Below the pieces are notes generated by a model. It worked only from the letters and a program-made list of their open reading frames with translations, searched no databases and was not told where the DNA came from. Of a stretch of 64,000 nucleotides of DNA, positions 44,233 through 58,878 are shown one piece after another. Source of the stretch: Seriola aureovittata (lineage: Eukaryota; Chordata; Actinopteri; Carangiformes; Carangidae); NCBI RefSeq assembly GCF_021018895.1, contig NC_079376.1:16431001-16495000 (forward strand), read 5' to 3'. Position 1 is the first letter of the stretch; every line of letters begins with the position of its first letter. The translations under genes were made by a program, and so were the position numbers.

Positions 44233-47200
44233 TTAGTTGTTTGAAAACTCACATACCAAAGCGATGATTACCAGTCATCTTTCATGGCCATCAAATGCTG
44301 CTTACTGGCGTTCAACCAGACACGACCCACCTGTGTTTGTATTAGCGTCAACCATGGCTTTCCATTATTTTCTACCCTCTGTATATCGTCTCCGGTGTCA
44401 CAGGACTTGCAGTGACGGTCATTTGCATCTATTCCAACAAATGCACTCAACAACCCTCCAAAAATTCTTCTTCCTGACTGACTTTCTTTATTTTGGGAAA
44501 ACCAAAACCACCCATTGTTCAACATTTATTCTTGCTCTAAGAATGATACACAAATATTAGTATAAGTGTGGGTTAGCAGCTTATCATTTTCATTCCTCAT
44601 CCTACTTTTATCTCACCCCTTTACCCCACTTGAGTGTTGCCTCGGTGAATGGTCCTGAGTCTACCTGCATACCTGCAGGAGCAGGAGTGTGGATGAACTC
44701 TGAAGGAAGCTTGTTTTCACCGGGGTTACTGAAGACATTCTGTACTGTTAAAGACTCTTTCTCCCTCCCTCTCTCTCTTTGCTCTGACACCGCAAGGACC
44801 CTAGAGGGAGGAATGGGCCGCCTGAACTCCCCTGTTTCCATCACTGCTTCCCAAAACATCCATGAAATGTGTCCAGCTGAAAGACTTCCTTTCACCCTGA
44901 GTCATCTGCTCTTCGCTCCACATACCCCCGCAGCCCTCGACCTGCCGATTTTTACTCCTTAAAGGAAAACAAAAAAGTGAACAGGCTGACAGTTTCTCAG
45001 CTCTGAGGTTATTCGCATTCTGCACGTACACAGAGCCGCAGAGTGACCTCCCACAACGTTCTACCACCAAATACAGCTCGGCACTCTTATCCAAAACCCC
45101 CTCTCCTCTGCTAGAGCTTTGACGTGCAAACTGCAGTCACTGTTTGGTAGATGACACTCAGTGAGGTAGAATTATTTGGAAGATGACAAATGCAGTTCTC
45201 CAGAAAATCTCTTCCCCCTGTCCACTGCCATCATCTGCTGAAACACAGCGGAACATTGTGTCTGAGCACTGGCTAGGAACGGCCTCATGTACTTATTCAG
45301 CCAATCTTTCCTATAACGCCGCCGTCAAGACCAACACGCTGACCACAGCTACACTCCAAATCCAAAATGTTGCAAACAAAAAATATAAGTGTAGTTCTGC
45401 ATGCTATTCAAACTGCCTGAAGCATCAGACATCAAAGCAGATCATTAATCATTCTATTGTAAAGAAAAGGAAGCAAATAACCCAGTAAATATTTTCCTTT
45501 GAATAACAAGAACAAACAGCCTTTTGGTGGGGAAAAAACAAAGCTCGTGTAAAATAACTATGAAAATCAATTTTTTCCCACAGGACAAAGGTGACATTTC
45601 CAACAAGTCAAATAACAATGACTGCTTGGAGGTTTATAAATTCTCATCTGTCTCTATCCTGTTTATAGAAACACTCAGACAGTGGTAATTCTACTTCAAA
45701 AAGGAAACGACAGTTTCCGCCTGACATTTTAATAATCCTGATCAATGCTGTCCTGCAATGAACAAAACAATTAAATCTGTCCAAATAGTTGGACAGAGCT
45801 CTACTTAACATTCTGATTCAGTGTAATATATTCCAGAGTCTGTTTGATGTCTAATTTCTTATAAATGTTTCCTCTCTTTTCAACCCCCCTGTAGGAATTA
45901 TGTCATAAACACTGAGCAGGATTAACAATAATGTTCCACTTGACATAATAATAAAGTCGTGCCACCTTACAGTTTGGTGTCCTGCTATAGCCTTTGTATT
46001 TTAGCACATTACTAACAGAGTCCGACAATAAGTGACCCTTCACTTCATGTTCTGGAGTGCAACCTCACGCAAACATCATAAAGACATGTGACGTGACCCT
46101 TTTCAATAAACAATTACTTAATTCATTATTATAGGGTGGGGCGGCTAGAGCTTGTTGTTTTGTCTGTGTTGGGATTGTGTTTTGGAGCAGTGGCAAGGAG
46201 AGGACCTTTGACATAAAATAACACAATGTGTGGTTCCATCTGCCGCATTTCTTTCCATATAACAAACAATTATTTTCAGGAATTGCAGGGGGAAGTGATC
46301 CATGTTGGTCAGCATGAGAGCACGGCTAGCATGTGGTTTTTGTTCATGGATGGGAGTTCACATCACGGTCGGACACAGTCACTCATGTTAACCGTGTTTA
46401 ACTGGTCAATTTTTGTTTGATATGGAAACTGAGCAACACTGTCTCCTCTGATTTATGTTAAGACTGCAAGGCTGACTGCCAACGCAGGAGCCACTCTAAC
46501 GTGATGTTCGTAAAGTTTGGTGAAATGAGAGGATGTGGAGGCGAGGGCGGTGGAGAGGCTTGCACCTCTTCTCCCGTTAGTTACGGTGTACCATCACTGA
46601 GACATGCTGAGGCTGAGGTCGTGTCAGGATTTCCACTTTTTCCTGTGTGCACTGCGGCGAGGTGATGTGGCTAAGACGGCTGACAGACCGCATTTGCACC
46701 ATTCACATTCTTCACTGTCTAAACAGCTGTACTTCCTTACTTTCTATTGTGAACAACAGGACTTGGCAAGATTTTACTCAAGCGAACACAAAAGCTCCCT
46801 CTTTACTTGCCAAACCTAGAAAGCAAATTAGATTACTATAGCATGTCTCCTACAAATAGCTCATGATCTCATTTATCTAATGATAGATCAGTCCTGGTGG
46901 ACCTTCACAGTAAGTATCTGGTACTTCCCTGTAGGTCCAGCACCTTCAAGAGGCCATCAGTCTTCTGCTGTGTCAGAGATAGCACTGTCGGCTCAGACGA
47001 TAACGAACCACTGGCACCACTGTTATGTAACCCAGACGGGAACCTCTTCAAGATGAACATCGAAGGGTCTCTGAGAAGCAGACACATCAGGGAGGAAATA
47101 AATCAGATTATTGCATTGTGTATTTTTTCAAGTAACATGAGAATGTTCAACAGAGTGAGATCCCATGCATGAGTGGGAGGGAGAAGGGAAGGTAACTAGA

Positions 47201-47849
47201 AGACTTGCAGATAAGTGCTACTTTCAACTGTCTAAAATGTAATGGCTGGTGTATTTTTATTTGTATTTGTGCAGAACATAATGAGAGTAATGTTAGGGAA
47301 AAGGAAATCAACACATTCACTGTACTTACTCAAGGGGATTAAAAGAGGTAATTACACTGATATATCTGGCTTGAAAGGTAAAAGACAGTATTCTTGCTCA
47401 TTCACACTGCTAACTTGCGGATAGTATTTACACCATGTAATGTGGGGTTAGGGTTAGGGAAAACATGGCACATGCCAGACAAAGTCAAACCATGTTCTGT
47501 TGGCCAGACACATACTCTTTAGCACGCATCACAGCTCATCATCAAATTAGACCAAGCGAACAAACTGGCATATTATCAGACTGGCAAATCACAACGATGA
47601 AGTAAACACTGAGAGCTTGGAGAACGTGTTTCAACTGAAGAAGAAAACCATTAGACTTTTAAAATTAGTGTGGGTATTTTTCTTTCTGAGAGGTCATTTG
47701 ATATCAGCTGCTTTTTCTTCTTTCTTGAATCTTTTACTTGAATCCAGACCGTTAACATGATCTTAACAAACTAGCCACAATTTTTTTTTTTTTTAGGAAA
47801 TTTTAGAAATCCCTTAAAATAGATCTCTACATGATTGTATGTCATTCCT

Positions 47850-47915
47850 GTTATAGACTGGCAACCTGTCCAGGATATACCCCCCCATGACACTATGAGG
47901 ATAAGATGATGATGA
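47850..47915 (+). repeat. 3' tail fragment of a LINE-type retroelement
   Basis: GACTGGCAACCTGTCCAGGA is followed by TATACCCCCCCATGACACTA and ATGAGGATAAGATGATGATG. This 'actggcgacctgtccagggtg..tacccc..gaggataagc' order is the familiar 3' end shared by L2-like LINEs and dependent SINEs in fish, as I recall it. Only the tail remains. Confidence 0.55.
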
Positions 47916-49641
47916 GCATTATATGCTGTAGCACTATAATTTCCCTTAATTTGAACTCAGCCCAAAAGCAAAAGCATACAAAAGAAAGTTAGAAAATGTC
48001 CGTATACTTGTGGCCATGTAGTGTATAACAGACAACAAACAGTTACTCTGTCTGTGCCAGTCCAAACGTCTGTGTCTGTGGTCTGAAACAGTGGCCATGG
48101 CACTGTGCAGCGGAGGTAATCATCTGAATCCACGATGAATATGTAATGATTTATAATCATTCCTGAGAATGAGACAGCAACATATTTGTATTTACATAGA
48201 CATTAAGGCTAATTGAGATGTGGTCGTATCCACTGTTTCAGAGAAATAACAGAGGAGTCACGCAGAGCTGTCTTTGTGTGATCGTCATTATTCATAGTGA
48301 GCACTGGTGAATGAAGAAAGAGTAATGATCCTGCATCTGTCATAACTGTGTCTGTGTCTGAAATTCTAGTTGAGGAATTTGGGTATGAAATATCTTGTTA
48401 CCATCTCCCTGACAAAAAAAAAAAAAAAAAAATCAAATGCTCCCGTGTCAAACAAGCTACCCATAATTCAGCTCTCCACTGCAGCAGAACCCCTCTCCTT
48501 CCTCCATCCTTCGCTTTCACGCCATCCCACTTCAAGCCCTCTTCTTGGCAACGCTGTGCGCCAGACCAAAACAATTTAGCAATAAGCTATTTGCGTTCGT
48601 AGGGATTCATTTTCAGTTGTTTTTACATTCTCCTTTTGTAGTGGGCTCTGATTGCCTGTCAGAATTTCCCCACTCACTGAGAGACTAACGGTTTGCTGGA
48701 GCTGACCTCTCCACTGAAAATACCTTGCTCTCTTAAGACTTGGAACTGTCTACTCTTGGAACATGGAGGCTTGTTGACAGTGTGAGATGTTACACTTCAG
48801 TTCCTGTTATCCTAAACAACATTTTCACATATTCTACATTAAGTGTGTTTTGTCTAAGGGATTCACTTTCACTGAGAAACGAACAAAAAAGAAGAAGAAA
48901 ATGTGGAGTAAGTGTATTTTTAGTGTATTTTAACTCAACATTTTAACATTTATAGGAATGCCGCTTAAAAATTTCTGGTGAATATTCTTGTTACTTTTTG
49001 GTTTAGGAGTCTCTTTTGCAAAGGTCTGATTTTAATAACACAAGCTGATGATGCAGCTGCCAGTACCTGGAGTTAAATTCCTTCCATGTGGACACACGTG
49101 CACACATTGACATGCTAAGACACCGTGTACCGTATGCTTTATTCAGCACTCATTAGCTCCATGACAGCACAGGGAGCACCAGTGGGACACAAGCAGCTCA
49201 CATGCAGCGAGAGAGGTCAGCGTCCCACTGACAGATTGTCTCTCTTTATGTCATACTTAGCTCAGTCCTTCCTGAAGCTGCTCTGTCTTTCAATCTTTTG
49301 ATCATGTGAGTGTCTGTAGGCCAAATATTACATAAAAATTTGTTCCTGCAACACATAACTGAAAGTGGAAATGAAGCATAACACTTTCATGAGGGCCGAA
49401 CAGAGTCCAATAATTTAATCGACCATCTACAGCCCTTTTCTTAGGGACACACACAGGCGTCAGTAATATTCAGTTGGACAAACGTCCAACAAATCCTAGA
49501 AAACAGATGTCTACAGGATGTTTAATGTGTGGGTGTTGACTCTGTGAGTTTTCATCACACTATCAGCTGGTCTGCAGGACAGTACATCCAGTGGACCCTT
49601 GTGAGGGACTCCACGCACTAAACAGGCATCTGAGTGGGTGC

Positions 49642-49655
49642 GGGGGGGGGGGGGG
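49642..49655 (+). repeat. G14 homopolymer
   Basis: A run of fourteen G residues after TGGGTGC; length is uncertain for technical reasons. Confidence 0.85.
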
Positions 49656-51930
49656 CTCAGGACAGAACAAGAGGTCCCGGAAGACGGCTTGAGCTAGAGC
49701 GGAGGTGCAGATCATAAAGAATAACACAGCAGGGATGAAGGGTGCTTATGGAAATGCTGGGGCTAAAACAAGGTTCCGGAGACACCGTTTACTCAGCCTG
49801 CCAGCATTAGAGGAGTTGGCCGGTGGTTCCTCTTCTCCTCCACTAACAAGGAGCCGAGCTCGATCCCACAGAGGGAAAGACCGAGAGGACACAGAAGCCG
49901 ATCATGTTCAGACTGTTTACACTGTGGCATCAGTATTCCAGAGAGAAATGAATCAGAGATGTCAAAGTCATGGGTTGGCAGTATTTTAGATTTGCAAAAA
50001 CATGGGGATTTTCTGCATACCAGCACATCATCTCTTACTCACACTTGACTGGATACTAGGGGAAAAGAGTCAATTTTACTGGAGAGTAAAACCATGCAAA
50101 GTGACTGATGACAACAAATAAGTATTACAGCACTGAAATCTTTGGTGGGGGATCTCATAGCATTATGTAAGAAAGCAGTGCCTGTGCCAGACCCTCAGAT
50201 AGAGTGCAGGGGAGGCATTCAGGTGCATGCCGCTGAGCACGCAGCTCTCCTCTTTGCCTGCCATACTTGGAAATAGTTGGTGGAGCTTGCTCAACTTGAT
50301 TACCCCAATAACAATCCTAAGCCAAGGCTTTAAAAGAGGGTGGGCAGTAAAAGTTTTTGAAATAAGTATACCTTTCATGTTTACAAAATTAAACAAAATT
50401 AAAATCGCAGTAGCTCCAGGTGATTACATAATTCAGTTTAGGCAAAGAAGGAGTTAACACATCTACAGCGAGCTACCTCTGTCTGAACCATAGTGGCTGT
50501 GGGATGTCTCACATGGACCCGCAGCTCAGCTTTCAAATACAATTACATGTTCGTGCAAATTATACCCACTGTGCCCAGATGCTTACAGAATAGGATCACT
50601 TGAAAAGTATCTGCCCCCGACTTCTTTAGATGAAGATTAATGACTTGATTGGGAATCACAACAACGTTAGGGAGGATTAATTATGATTTTCCTCTCATTA
50701 CTCCTGTGGTCGCAGAGTGTAAACGAGAAAACGGAAAAGGAATAGTGAAAATAAAGTAAGGCATCTGGTGGCAGTGAGAAACCTTACACCCAAGTACATT
50801 TAGACAGGAGTCCAAGAGTGGAGACAATTGACAGGAAGCTTATGATCAAAACTGCTTCACCGTGGCTCTGTATTATGCAATGTGCCCTCATCCAGTTGAA
50901 AGTGCAGTTTCATTCAGGAGGTGTATAGCTGAAATCAGACAAGTGCCATTTGATGAGTCAGAGGAAGGGGGAGCTCTGGTATGAATGACAGCCAGTGACT
51001 CAGACGGCTGTGCACGCACTCAGGTGGCTTTGGTTTTGCCAGCCAGTGCCTTTCCTGTGACGAGGAGACATCAAAAGTGAGAGAAGCATCCACAACCCCC
51101 CCAGTCCAACCCAACACACACCCCCTCGACCACCTTCCACAGGCCAAGCCTCATCACAGTAGGCAGAGGAGGGGAGTCAGGAGTCGGGGTGTCTGCTCCA
51201 ATTCTCCAAACTGGGATCACATAGTAGAGGAGAACCCATTAAGCGAGTCCTGGACTTTGGCTGACTCCCCAGCAGCATAGGCCCCTCATCATCACCCCCC
51301 CACCCCACCCCTCCGCTGCTTCCATCAAAACGCCCCCCTTCCCTATTCCTTTTACTCCTCCCACGCGCACTCCCACCCCCCACTGGCTCTGCTGCCAGGA
51401 ACTAAGATGTATAGGCCTCTGCAGAGAACTGCCTCCAAGGTAGCTCTTCTCTCCTCTGCCAGCAAAAATAAGACATTCTGCTCTCTCTCTCTCGCCTGCT
51501 CTCCCTCCCACCTCCCCATCCCGTCTCAGCAACGCAAGTCCCTCCGCATCACAGCGGTCAGAAAGCTGCCAGAAGCGGCAGCCAACAGCTACACTCTGTT
51601 TTGCCCCCTTTTTTTCCCCTCTGGTTCTCGGAGACATTGACTTTGCCCAAGAAAATTTATGTAGATAGGGGCCTGCCAGTTTGAGAAGCAATGTGTGTTC
51701 TTTGAGATAGGTTACTATGTACACACTGGAGCAGACCACTTGTTGCGTTTATTGTTGTTAGGTTGGAAATTAGGAATTACATGGGCTGTAGAGTATCTGG
51801 ACTTGGCCATGTTTGAAAACAGCCCGAAACAGTCCAAAATTGCACTTTAAAAAACCAGCCAGTTCAAAGCTATGGGTAGAACGAATACAAATACTGGCAT
51901 GAGGATACACATAGAGATGGATTTGCGCAC

Positions 51931-52110
51931 ATACACACACACACACACACACTTGGTTGTGGGGACATGCAATTGACTCATGCTCATGCTGTAACCCCTG
52001 GCACTAATCTTAACCGTAACAATGAAGTGCTCTACAGTAATCCTTACACTAAACTCAAGTCTAATTATAACTCTGTTCCAAACCCCTAATCCCTCAGCAG
52101 CCCCTTTTCA
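51931..52110 (+). repeat. (AC)n microsatellite with an attached fish repeat arm
   Basis: An AC run at about 51931-51952 is followed by TTGGTTGTGGGGACATGCAA and a diverged stretch of CTAACC/CTTACAC-like units. In fish genomes CA runs are often attached to a 'TTGTGGGGAC..' repeat arm, and this looks like a decayed example. Confidence 0.5.
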
Positions 52111-53177
52111 AAATAATGACAAGACTTTCTAATTTTAGCAGATATTAGTAATATTCTTTTTGGGGGAAATGTGATCATCACACAGTTGAAAAATAAGAAA
52201 AACAACACATAAATGTCTTTATGGCCCCGAACATATGCTGTAAGGAGAAATCCGGATGTCCTGCAATCGCATCGCCTTGGCCTTTATATGGTCTTAACAA
52301 CCAGCTCCAACCTATAATTACTTCAGCATCATGTTTTTTAATGTCTGCAAATTTTACAGACTTTTACATCCAGTGAGTAAGTTTTTAATAAAAAAGAGTG
52401 CTAGAGTGCTAAAAGCACTTACATACATGACAACTTCCACGCAGCCAGGACAAACTATAAAGCAAATCGGTACCAGCCAATGGACAAGCATGCGAATTTG
52501 GCATCTGTCTTTGTACTTATGGTAGGTCACCGATATTGGGGCAGACCAACTTGAATGTACTGAAGTGTAAATGTTCACTGACGTAATGGATACATCTGTA
52601 TTTCAGGTCCAATGCGAACACATGGACATTTTAGTGCAAACGGAGGGCTGCCTGTGTCCTCCTGAGTGGACCAGCTGAGAAAACATTCCCTGCTGCACAC
52701 TCCACAACATAAAAAATCTGGGAAAAAAAAACAAAAAAAAGAAAACTGAATTCCATCAGTCACATCCCATGGCACCCATTTGGTTTGGCCTCTAACTGAC
52801 ATCACACCTACTCCTCATTTCATAATATACTGCAAGGGAAGAGTTTAACAAGCAGTACATCACAGGCTGATTTATGACGAGTCATAAAAGGTAGTACGGA
52901 TCCTGATGGAGCATGTAAGCTTTTGAGTGAGAAATGGAGGGGGATCAGGTGATTTTGTAGGAAAAAGTATACTTTACACTGCATTTCTGTCAGATCCAAT
53001 TCCACCATGTAAAGTGGATAAATGTTCTGTGGTGATGTACAACTAAGACAGGTTTTTGAAAACTCAGCAACACATGACAGAAGAAACTCAGGGATCTATT
53101 ACTTCCTCAAATAAATAATTCATCCTTTCCCAACCAGAGAGTGGGATTGCCTGAGAAACAGAAAGGCAGATTTTAAA

Positions 53178-53670
53178 TATTAAAGCTGCACTAATCAATA
53201 TTTTTGATATCACTAAAGCATCAAATGACTGTGTAATGTGGAAGGGATCACTCATGGTGACAAACCCACAGAAAATTATTACCCGTCTCTATTGTTCCCC
53301 TCAGCTCTATGAAGCATTTTTTTAAGCATCTTTAAACTCATTGTTTTGGTTTTATGGGCTGAAAATGTACTTGTTGTTTCACTCTCACCATTCTCATCAA
53401 ACTCATTTCCAATAGGAGCAGGCAGCTGTTTTCAGTGAAAAAGCTCAGATAAACCCACTGCATGCTAACTGTCCAGCACCAAACAACAGCCAGATAAAGT
53501 TAGCAACTAGCTATTTTACACACAGTGGGGCATTGAGCTGCTAATGAGCCAGATATTTCCCTCAGGAGTTGGTGGAACAACTGTCGGGTTGCAAGAAACA
53601 CAACTCTAAATAAATACTTTTGTTTCTCATTGTCTGCTGAATGTCTTAAACAAGCAACTGTTTGCTAACA
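53178..53670 (+). repeat. Dispersed repeat family R1, copy 3
   Basis: Begins TTAAAGCTGCACTAATCAAT and carries the shared blocks TGACTGTGTAATGTGGAAG, TTGTTTTGGTTTTATGG, AAAGTTAGCAACTAGCTAT, GAGCCAGATATTTCCCTCAG and AACAAGCAACTGTTTGCTAA. It is the most complete of the three copies. Confidence 0.75.
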
Positions 53671-56348
53671 TTCACCATGACAGCATATAACGGCTATATC
53701 ATCATTGTCAATATTTTGTGCTTTAGGCACAGCATAGGAATGACTGATAAGTGATAAGTCTTTATCAATATTGCTGTCTGTTATTGAACACGATTAAAGC
53801 TGCTGGTTAAGTACTTGGATGGATGGACAATGGATGAATAGTTAAGGAAACCCCCACACTTTTCTGACCCCGGACTTGAGGAGCTGTGTCCAACCATTAA
53901 CTTTCCAAAACCGACAATCCAACATTCACACCCACTTCACAGCGTGATTGGCCAACTGAAGAAATGCCCTTGGTGCTGCAAGGGTAGATATTTGCTGATA
54001 TAAATTTGAATGAGCCCTGATGACATTTGCTGTAGCTTCAGGTAATGCACACCAGCTACAGTAAGTGGGAATGGTATCACACTGTTGTAACTGTCTCTAG
54101 AGCTGGCCATTAACGCCTGAGATCTATCAGTGTTCTTAAAGGCAAAAATACATTAGAATTTAACGCAGAAGCGCAGACACAAACCCTACAACTGAATCGA
54201 CATATTGTAAGAGAACTACATATGTTAATCACTACTAACCTTGGTCCCCAGCTTTAATCTCATAATGCATCTGTTTTCCTAATGGCTGTGGTGAGTTGTG
54301 AATGACCATGTCTCTGCTCATAAAGTTTGTGTGGTCACACAGTGGTTTTAATAGCACGACAGTGACGTTAACCGCTATCCAGTGGCCTTATTGAAAAAAA
54401 CAGATATAATTTGATCATTTTAGCTTTTATGAAACACTCATGAAATTATGCTCTCTAATACACATGGATCAAGTTCAACAAGAACAGGCTGATCACTTAC
54501 TTCAGGGTCTCGCCTGACATTGTAAATACACTGAACTCAACTGCAAAGAGTGAAACCATACTTACAGTAACTACAAACAATACAGACAATATAGCAACTG
54601 TAGACTCAACAACAAATTAAAATTATTTAAAAAATAGGGCCACAATTCCCTAGGGACGTATATTCACAGATTGTTTATTTTTCTCACAGTGCAATATTTA
54701 GACTTGTGTCAATTCAACCTATTTAGACATGATTAGCGGCTAAATGGGAGCGATGGAGAGCGAGCAAAAACATCTCTGTGACTCGCTCCTTTCCTCCTGA
54801 CCGTACACAGACGCTACTCGCACTTCCAAAAGGCGCTGAAGTGTTAGGGTAGAATCTCTGAGCAGACTGGCCGTCTTGATTTGGGACTCAAATTTGATGT
54901 CTACTGTAGCTTGATCAGTTGGGTAATGATAATGCAGTGTTTTGAGAAGTTGTTTCTTTCTAGAGATTGCACCAGAAAGAACAAGAACAAGCTGAAAAGA
55001 AGAATCAAAATAACATTTTTATAAACATAAATAAAAAAATACGCAGGAATAGAGAGGAGACAAATAAGGAGAGCCAGCACCGTCCTCAGCTCAACAAATT
55101 TCCCGAAATCCCACTCATGCTGTGATAGGAAATAAGGCAGACATTTGTTTAGCACAAGGAGTGTTAATTTGTCAGCATGATAATTAGGTGTAAGCAGACC
55201 TTGTTGCCCAGCATGCCAACTATAACACTCATGGGAAATGCTACACTCACACTACGGAAATGACAAAGCAGGATTGATGGAATTCCACAAAGGCCAAGGA
55301 CATTTATCGCTGGATCTAGAAACAGCTAAACACAAGAACAGTTTGATGCCAAAGCAAGAATACATGCAGCCAAAATTGTTGATTGAGTAGGCAAGGGGTT
55401 GTGGAACGGGACAAGGAAGTAACTTACTTGAAAGGGTAAAGAAAGAAAAGAAAAAAATTGTGAGGCATATTCCACTTTGGCAAGACCTCACCTTGGTAAT
55501 ATAAGAATGGTAAGCCAGCAGAAGAAATATGCATGGTTTTCAAGAATCTGGCAACAAGGCCCACAAGGTTTTCACTGGCATTTTATTTGCATTTGGACTG
55601 AAATTCAAAATCCCTTGGACAACGCTCTTAGCTGCTACATGCCATCTGATGTGGTCAAATAGCTTGTGATGAAAATATTGCGTGTGATTATCTGACATTA
55701 GCTTGTGTTTTACAGGGTACTTTGAGGTATAACACAACAGAAACATAACTTTAGAAAATGACTTTATCTAAGTCTCACTGATGTGGGAAGGGGAGCAGTA
55801 ACTCTTGCCCAATTTTCTGGACAAGCTTGTGACATCTTTCTCAGATAAGTGTTGGGAGGAAACAGATAAAGCTTTCCATGTGGCATGTTCTTTTCTGGCT
55901 CATTCCTTTGCCTGGCTGCCAGAGACCTCTGTCTAATGGAGTGGTACAAAGCAGACATGGGGGAGTAAATGGAGGAACCTCAAGGGGAACACTGAACATG
56001 CATGAAGGAAAACAGTCTTCCCAAATGACTGTGATGACTGGGGGACAGAATGTGAACTAATGTGGGCGAGTGGCCAACCCAAACAGCCCAAGGGGGCAAA
56101 GGGGAAGCCATAGCCAGGAAAAGGGGAGTTCGAATAACGTACATGAAGGGTGGACAGGACAAGGCGAGACAAATGCCATTACAGTGCAGAAATCCAAGAG
56201 GGGACCTGGGAGTTGTAGGAGTGTTTCCTCTGAGGAGGGGATCAGGGTCTGGTTGCACAGCGTTACGGAGCCACCTGTTTAATGGTGCTTAACATGCACA
56301 AACACAAACATGCTGCACACACACGAATGTGCTTAGCCTCATGTGAAA

Positions 56349-56373
56349 ACATACTGTACACTGTACAGTATGT
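56349..56373. repeat. Near-perfect 25-base palindrome
   Basis: ACATACTGTACA, one spacer base (C), then its exact reverse complement TGTACAGTATGT. It lies just before a C-rich run and a (TA)(CA) microsatellite. Confidence 0.85.
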
Positions 56374-56401
56374 CTACCGCTGCCCCCCCCCCTCATTCTC
56401 A

Positions 56402-56402
<1 letters not shown>

Positions 56403-56435
<33 letters not shown>
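56403..56435 (+). repeat. (TA)n(CA)n microsatellite
   Basis: A short TA run passing into about 13 CA units. It accounts for the Cys/Val-rich minus-strand frame here. Confidence 0.9.
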
Positions 56436-58867
56436 ATTGATGACCTCCTGGGTGCTGTGTTTTCTGCACAACGGTATGTACTGCCAAGTCACACAGCTTG
56501 AGCAGCAGGGAGGTCCAGAAACCCGGAGGGAGATGGTACGTGACAGAGAGCAGGCTGTGTATGAATGTGTGTATGTGTGTGTCAGGTTGGAAGTGGATAT
56601 TTTGTGAACACTCTTAAAAAAAAACGTCTGTGAGCTTGCATGAAGCTATACATACAGTACTATATATGATAAGTGGCAGTGTGTTTTGACAGTTATGGAC
56701 GTGCCCAAGTGTGTTTCCGTGGGAGGAAGGAAAAGACAGCACAATAAGGCAGAGGACACAACATCTGATATCCATATGTTCATTTTGCTTGAACTATTTT
56801 AATCAAGTTTGCAGCTTCATGGAGCCTAAGTAGCTGCCTGTAAAATAAAGAATACAACAAGAGGCACACAACATCGGCCCACTCTTGTGTTGGTTTGTGT
56901 GCGTGTGCGACCGGTTGCATGCACACGTGTATACAAACTGGGCCTGGCTCCACCACAGAGACAGGAGAAGAGACGCGAGGGCATATGAGCTTCACGCTGC
57001 ATCGATTGCTTGCTCCAAACTCTGAAAGTGATTTTCTCACCGTATCTTGGAGGAAATGATTCATTAGGCTGTGGCCCAGTTGGGATCGCTCTTGACATGG
57101 AATAAGAAGCAGCCACTCACCCCGGGCTGGTGCATTTGGAGTGTGCTCCGAGACGAAGGGGAAGATGGGAAGCAGCCCATGAAGGCCATGACGGGTGGGG
57201 GGGGGGTTGAAATGGCAGGGAGAGAATTGGAAGGCAGAGCAGGAGGAGAGGAGGGACGGATCGAAGGAGGGACGGAGAGGGGGGAAAGGGGAGCCTCTGT
57301 GGCTTTGAGTCAACAGTGCAACAGCTCCCAGACAAGCTCGTCTTTCCTGGAACACCACAGGACCACTCAGCACGAAAGAGAATAATGCAATGTACTAATC
57401 TTTCCAAGGTCATCTTGAACACATCTTTGTCAATTGTTGTAATCCTGTCTCAGCACTACAGTACAGTTCAGATGAGAATATTGTGGTTTGATTTAGAATC
57501 ACATCAGAAAGCACAACACAGAAATGCACTGACTGCAGTAGGATGACAGTACAGTTATAGGTTGCATTAGCAGATTTTCTTTTAACTTTCTCCCTGGTTT
57601 GATCGTATAATATTAATCAGAATTTCAGATATCATATTGCATTCCATTTTAAGTCAGACAACACAAGTACTGTTGTAATTTCTGACCTTTTACTTCTGTG
57701 ATCCCCAGTGTCCGGGCGTTGAAGAAACACCCATGCGATGCTGAACAGCTGCGCTTCCTAACTAAGTTCATGTCTAAATTTGATGAATAACCCACTTATG
57801 AGTACACATAGTTTTCATTATTAAACCCCAAATTTAACTAAACAAAGCATTTCAATAGCTTAAAAACAAGATTTATGTGCTCAAAGAATTAAAAGAAGAA
57901 TTTAGTTTGTTTTTGTTTTTTTTACTAAACCAGACGTAATCTCTGCTTGAAAATAATATTATGCTGTTTAATTTATTAAATTAGAATTTATTATTGCAAT
58001 TGAATTCTATGTATCTCCATGTCTGTGTGATATTAGACAACCTCCTATCAGTGACAACGTGGTTGTTGATCAGAAACAGAATGGAGTTTCATTGCTCTTT
58101 TCTTAGTATCTGTCCGAGTTGTGTGAAACACAGGGTCATTTTACAGCTCTGGGAAACCAAACTGAGAAAACTGTCATAACTCAAGATGTCCCAACACTTA
58201 ACTCATTTACTGCTCTGACCTTGAAAGTAAAATTTAACATCCTCTAGCAATAAATCTGCAAACGCTCCAAGTTTGCAACTCCAAACTCCCATCAACGCAT
58301 GTAGATGAGTTCACAAGCGACACAGCGGAAGGCAGAGCTCCATCTGGGACGTCCCGACATCGTAAAGTGACCAACCAACGTCGTGCTGATAGGAGATAAG
58401 GAGGATCTGACTTGTGTGGAATGCAATGTGGTATAAACTGAACAGAGCAGTGTTGATGATAACCCAGACTTTTCCAAGAAGTGGTCATAAGAAATAAGAG
58501 TGAGAACTAAGAAGAGAACAAGCAAAGATAAGAAAGGGAGGCCTGGATTATACGTTAAGCCTCATTACTCAACCTCCCACTCAGTTTAATAAAGTGAGAG
58601 ACAGAGACAGAGGAATAAAGTGAAAATGCAAACATAAGTAGCATATAATTGCGTGTGTGTGCGTGTGTCTAGCAGTGTGGGTGTCCATATCTCCCACATG
58701 ACCTTGTGCTTCAGTTGAAGCTTGTAATAAAGCAGCAAATTATAAATTAGATAAGTGTCAGTGAGCTATTGGTCTGGGAACACAGAAACCATCCCAACCA
58801 CACTACATTTAAGAATGTGACTTTCTGCCCTCAGCTTCATCTATCATCTTGTAAAGCCATAACAGCC

Positions 58868-58878
58868 TGTGTGTGTGT

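Noticed and set aside
46897..47172. Open frames on both strands around 46.9-47.1 kb
   Set aside because: The minus-strand frame has a protein-like stretch, but there is no family match, no convincing splice context and an overlapping plus-strand frame; support is too weak for a gene call.
47446..47459. Telomere-like GGTTAGGGTTAGGG
   Set aside because: Only about two and a half units; too short to claim an interstitial telomeric repeat.
56780..57422. Long overlapping frames (up to 197 codons) on both strands
   Set aside because: Purine- and G-rich low-complexity sequence suppresses stop codons; no domain or start evidence was seen.
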